Below are positions 18,505 through 19,764 of a stretch of 19,764 nucleotides of DNA, piece after piece. How positions within the stretch are numbered: position 1 is the first letter of the stretch; every line of letters starts with the position of its first letter. Origin of the DNA: UBA5336 sp964625835 (GTDB lineage: Bacteria > Pseudomonadota > Alphaproteobacteria > Caulobacterales > Hyphomonadaceae); assembly GCA_964625835.1 (NCBI GenBank), contig CAZVES010000032.1, forward strand, positions 1 through 19,764, in the 5' to 3' direction. The notes under the pieces are model-generated. The model ran no database searches, was not told the DNA's origin, and saw nothing but the letters and a program-made list of their open reading frames with translations. The translations under genes and the position numbers were made by a program.

Positions 18505-18520
18505 TTGACGCTAACGTCAA
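18505..18520. promoter_or_regulatory. Imperfect 16-bp palindrome upstream of etfB, possible operator
   Basis: TTGACGCTAACGTCAA is symmetric at 14 of 16 positions, with arms TTGACG and CGTCAA, and lies 112 bp before the etfB start. From memory, MerR-family LiuR regulators of branched-chain amino acid and fatty acid breakdown bind palindromes of this kind (ACG-N4-CGT core), and etf genes belong to such regulons in proteobacteria. I cannot verify the match here. I see no convincing -10/-35 pair around it. Confidence 0.5.
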
Positions 18521-18620
18521 CGGAAAGCTTGCCTTCCACCCGCTTCAAAGCTACCACTCGCTTTACATTGCGGGGGCGTAGAAATCTGCTCTCGCGACAT
18601 ACAGATTAGCATTTCCAGCC

Positions 18621-18625
18621 AGGAG
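18621..18625 (+). promoter_or_regulatory. Ribosome binding site of etfB
   Basis: AGGAG with a 7-base spacer before the ATG at 18633 fixes the etfB start. Confidence 0.85.
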
Positions 18626-18632
18626 CCAGCCC

Positions 18633-19379
18633 ATGAAGGTGCTTGTCCCCGTCAAGCGGGTCATCGACTACAATGTCAAAGTCCGTGTGAAGCCGGACCA
18701 GACCGGGGTCGACCTGGCAAACGTCAAGATGTCCATGAACCCCTTCGATGAGATTTCCGTCGAAGAAGCCGTCCGGATGAAGGAAGCCGGCACGGCGACA
18801 GAGATCATTGCCGTCTCCATCGGGCCGCAACAGGCCCAGGAAACGATCCGCACAGCGCTGGCTATGGGCGCCGACCGGGGCATCCTGATCAAGACTGACG
18901 AGACCGTCGAGCCGCTCGCGGTTGCCAAGCTGCTCGTGAAGGTGGTCGAGGAAGAGACGCCTGACCTGGTGATCCTTGGCAAGCAGGCCATCGACGATGA
19001 CTGCAACCAGACAGGTCAGATGCTTGGCGCCCTGCTGGGCTGGCCCCAGGGCACGTTCGCCTCTGAAGTGACGAAAGACGGCGAAACGCTGCATGTCACC
19101 CGCGAAGTCGATGGCGGTCTTCAGACTGTCGCGCTGGAAACACCGGCCATCGTGACCACGGACCTGCGCCTGAACGAGCCGCGCTATGCGTCCCTGCCCA
19201 ACATCATGAAGGCCAAGAAAAAGCCGATCGACATGAAGGAGCCAGGGGATTACGGGGTCGATATCTCGCCGCGCCTGACTGTGGTGAAAGTGACGGAGCC
19301 GCCGGTGCGCGAGGCTGGTGAGATCGTCGATGATATCCCAAGCCTGGTTGAGAAACTCAAATCCAAGGGAGCAGTATAA
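18633..19379 (+). CDS. etfB: Electron transfer flavoprotein subunit beta
   Basis: Complete, 248 residues, the normal length for bacterial EtfB. It starts MKVLVPVKRVIDYNVKVRVK, has the AMP-site region LGKQAIDDDCNQTGQMLG (about residues 115-132), and carries the family signature ETPAIVTTDLRLNEPRYASL (169-188). The recognition loop LPNIMKAKKKP (188-198) follows; it includes the leucine anchor and the lysines that in other species dock with acyl-CoA dehydrogenases and are methylated. With EtfA it forms the soluble FAD/AMP heterodimer that passes electrons from acyl-CoA, isovaleryl-CoA and similar dehydrogenases to ETF-ubiquinone oxidoreductase. It has a good Shine-Dalgarno, and its stop TAA shares one base with the etfA start, so the two are translationally coupled. 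A palindrome 112 bp upstream may control the pair. Identification is secure. Confidence 0.97.
   Translation: MKVLVPVKRVIDYNVKVRVKPDQTGVDLANVKMSMNPFDEISVEEAVRMKEAGTATEIIAVSIGPQQAQETIRTALAMGADRGILIKTDETVEPLAVAKLLVKVVEEETPDLVILGKQAIDDDCNQTGQMLGALLGWPQGTFASEVTKDGETLHVTREVDGGLQTVALETPAIVTTDLRLNEPRYASLPNIMKAKKKPIDMKEPGDYGVDISPRLTVVKVTEPPVREAGEIVDDIPSLVEKLKSKGAV
19365..19370 (+). promoter_or_regulatory. Ribosome binding site of etfA
   Basis: AAGGGA inside the 3' end of etfB, 8 bases before the ATG at 19379. Confidence 0.75.
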
Positions 19380-19764
19380 TGGCCGTTCTGGTAATTGCCG
19401 AGCATGACAATGACACACTTTCCGATGCCACTCACAAGGTGGTGACGGCGGCTCAGAAATTTGGCGGTGATGTCGACGTGCTCGTTGCTGGCGAAGGCGC
19501 TGGGGCGGTCGCGGAAGCGGCCAGGTCGATCGCTGGCGTGCGGAAAGTGCTCCACGCTGATGGTGTGCCCTATGCCAAGCAGCTCGCCGAGGCCATGGAG
19601 GCGCTGATCGTGCCCCTCATGGATGACTATGATGCCATGTTCGCGCCGGCAACGACCACGGGCAAGAACATCGCCCCACGCATTGCGGCAAGGCTGGACG
19701 TGATGCAGCTGTCCGACATCACCGATGTCATGGATGCCAACACGTTCGAGCGCCCGATCTATGC
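19379..19764 (+). CDS. etfA: Electron transfer flavoprotein subunit alpha, N-terminal part (runs off right edge)
   Basis: 128 codons are visible, from ATG at 19379. The ATG shares its A with the etfB stop (TAATG). The sequence begins MAVLVIAEHDNDTLSDATHK, followed by VVTAAQKFGGDVDVLVAG, then KVLHADGVPYAKQLAEAM, and the domain I motif FAPATTTGKNIAPRIAARLD, with DVMQLSDITDV after it. This matches EtfA domain I. The C-terminal FAD-binding domain, with the signature used to identify the subunit, lies outside the window. A complete protein would be expected to be about 310 residues. It forms a heterodimer with the EtfB encoded just upstream. The reading is secure although partial. Confidence 0.95.
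   Translation, partial: MAVLVIAEHDNDTLSDATHKVVTAAQKFGGDVDVLVAGEGAGAVAEAARSIAGVRKVLHADGVPYAKQLAEAMEALIVPLMDDYDAMFAPATTTGKNIAPRIAARLDVMQLSDITDVMDANTFERPIY

Noticed and set aside
1..19764. CRISPR arrays, tRNA or rRNA genes, insertion sequences, attachment sites
   Set aside because: No short spaced repeats, tRNA-like cloverleaf, transposase frame or terminal inverted repeats were found. The only repeats are protein-domain repeats and the assembly overlap at the gap.

Overview
The window is high-GC DNA with the codon use and gene content of an alphaproteobacterium. The EtfB/EtfA proteins look alphaproteobacterial, and a marine stalked or prosthecate lineage such as Hyphomonadaceae/Maricaulales is a reasonable guess, though the sequence does not prove it. 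The window holds four genes. They are a 5'-truncated-by-the-window gene leaving on the left (minus strand), one enormous gene that fills about 90% of the window (plus strand), and etfB plus the start of etfA at the right end (plus strand).

Region 1-553: the first 34 codons of a minus-strand gene with a twin-arginine-like or membrane-anchor N-terminus, then about 450 bp of divergent intergenic DNA. Region 554-18426: one gene for a secreted or surface mosaic protein of about 5,905 residues. It is interrupted in this assembly by a 100-N scaffold gap at 17190-17289. The same 55 bases flank the gap on both sides, and overlapping them restores a single uninterrupted frame, so I read the two ORF pieces as one gene. 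From the N-terminus the protein has a glucose/sorbosone-dehydrogenase-like (PQQ-type) beta-propeller. This is followed by a long array of LamG/concanavalin-like jelly rolls (three of the four led by calcium-binding Asp loops), two malectin domains, six Calx-beta domains, a pre-peptidase-C-like domain, four bacterial Ig-like domains, two CBM6/35-like domains, about eight dystroglycan-type cadherin-like (CADG/putative-Ig) repeats, two copies of a roughly 152-residue domain I do not recognise, and a 198-residue C-terminal tail unlike the rest. There is no Sec signal and I saw no cysteine. This fits type I secretion, but no RTX nonapeptides and no transporter genes are present in the window.

Region 18427-18632: a strong hairpin terminator, then an imperfect 16-bp palindrome upstream of etfB. 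Region 18633-19764: etfB and the first 128 codons of etfA, overlapping by one base, encoding the two subunits of the electron transfer flavoprotein that takes electrons from acyl-CoA and related dehydrogenases to the quinone pool. They look like conserved core genes with no functional link to the giant protein.

The most notable content is the giant protein itself. It joins a sugar-oxidoreductase-like head, at least eight possible glycan-binding modules and a calcium-stiffened stalk, and it carries two segments with no family I can name.
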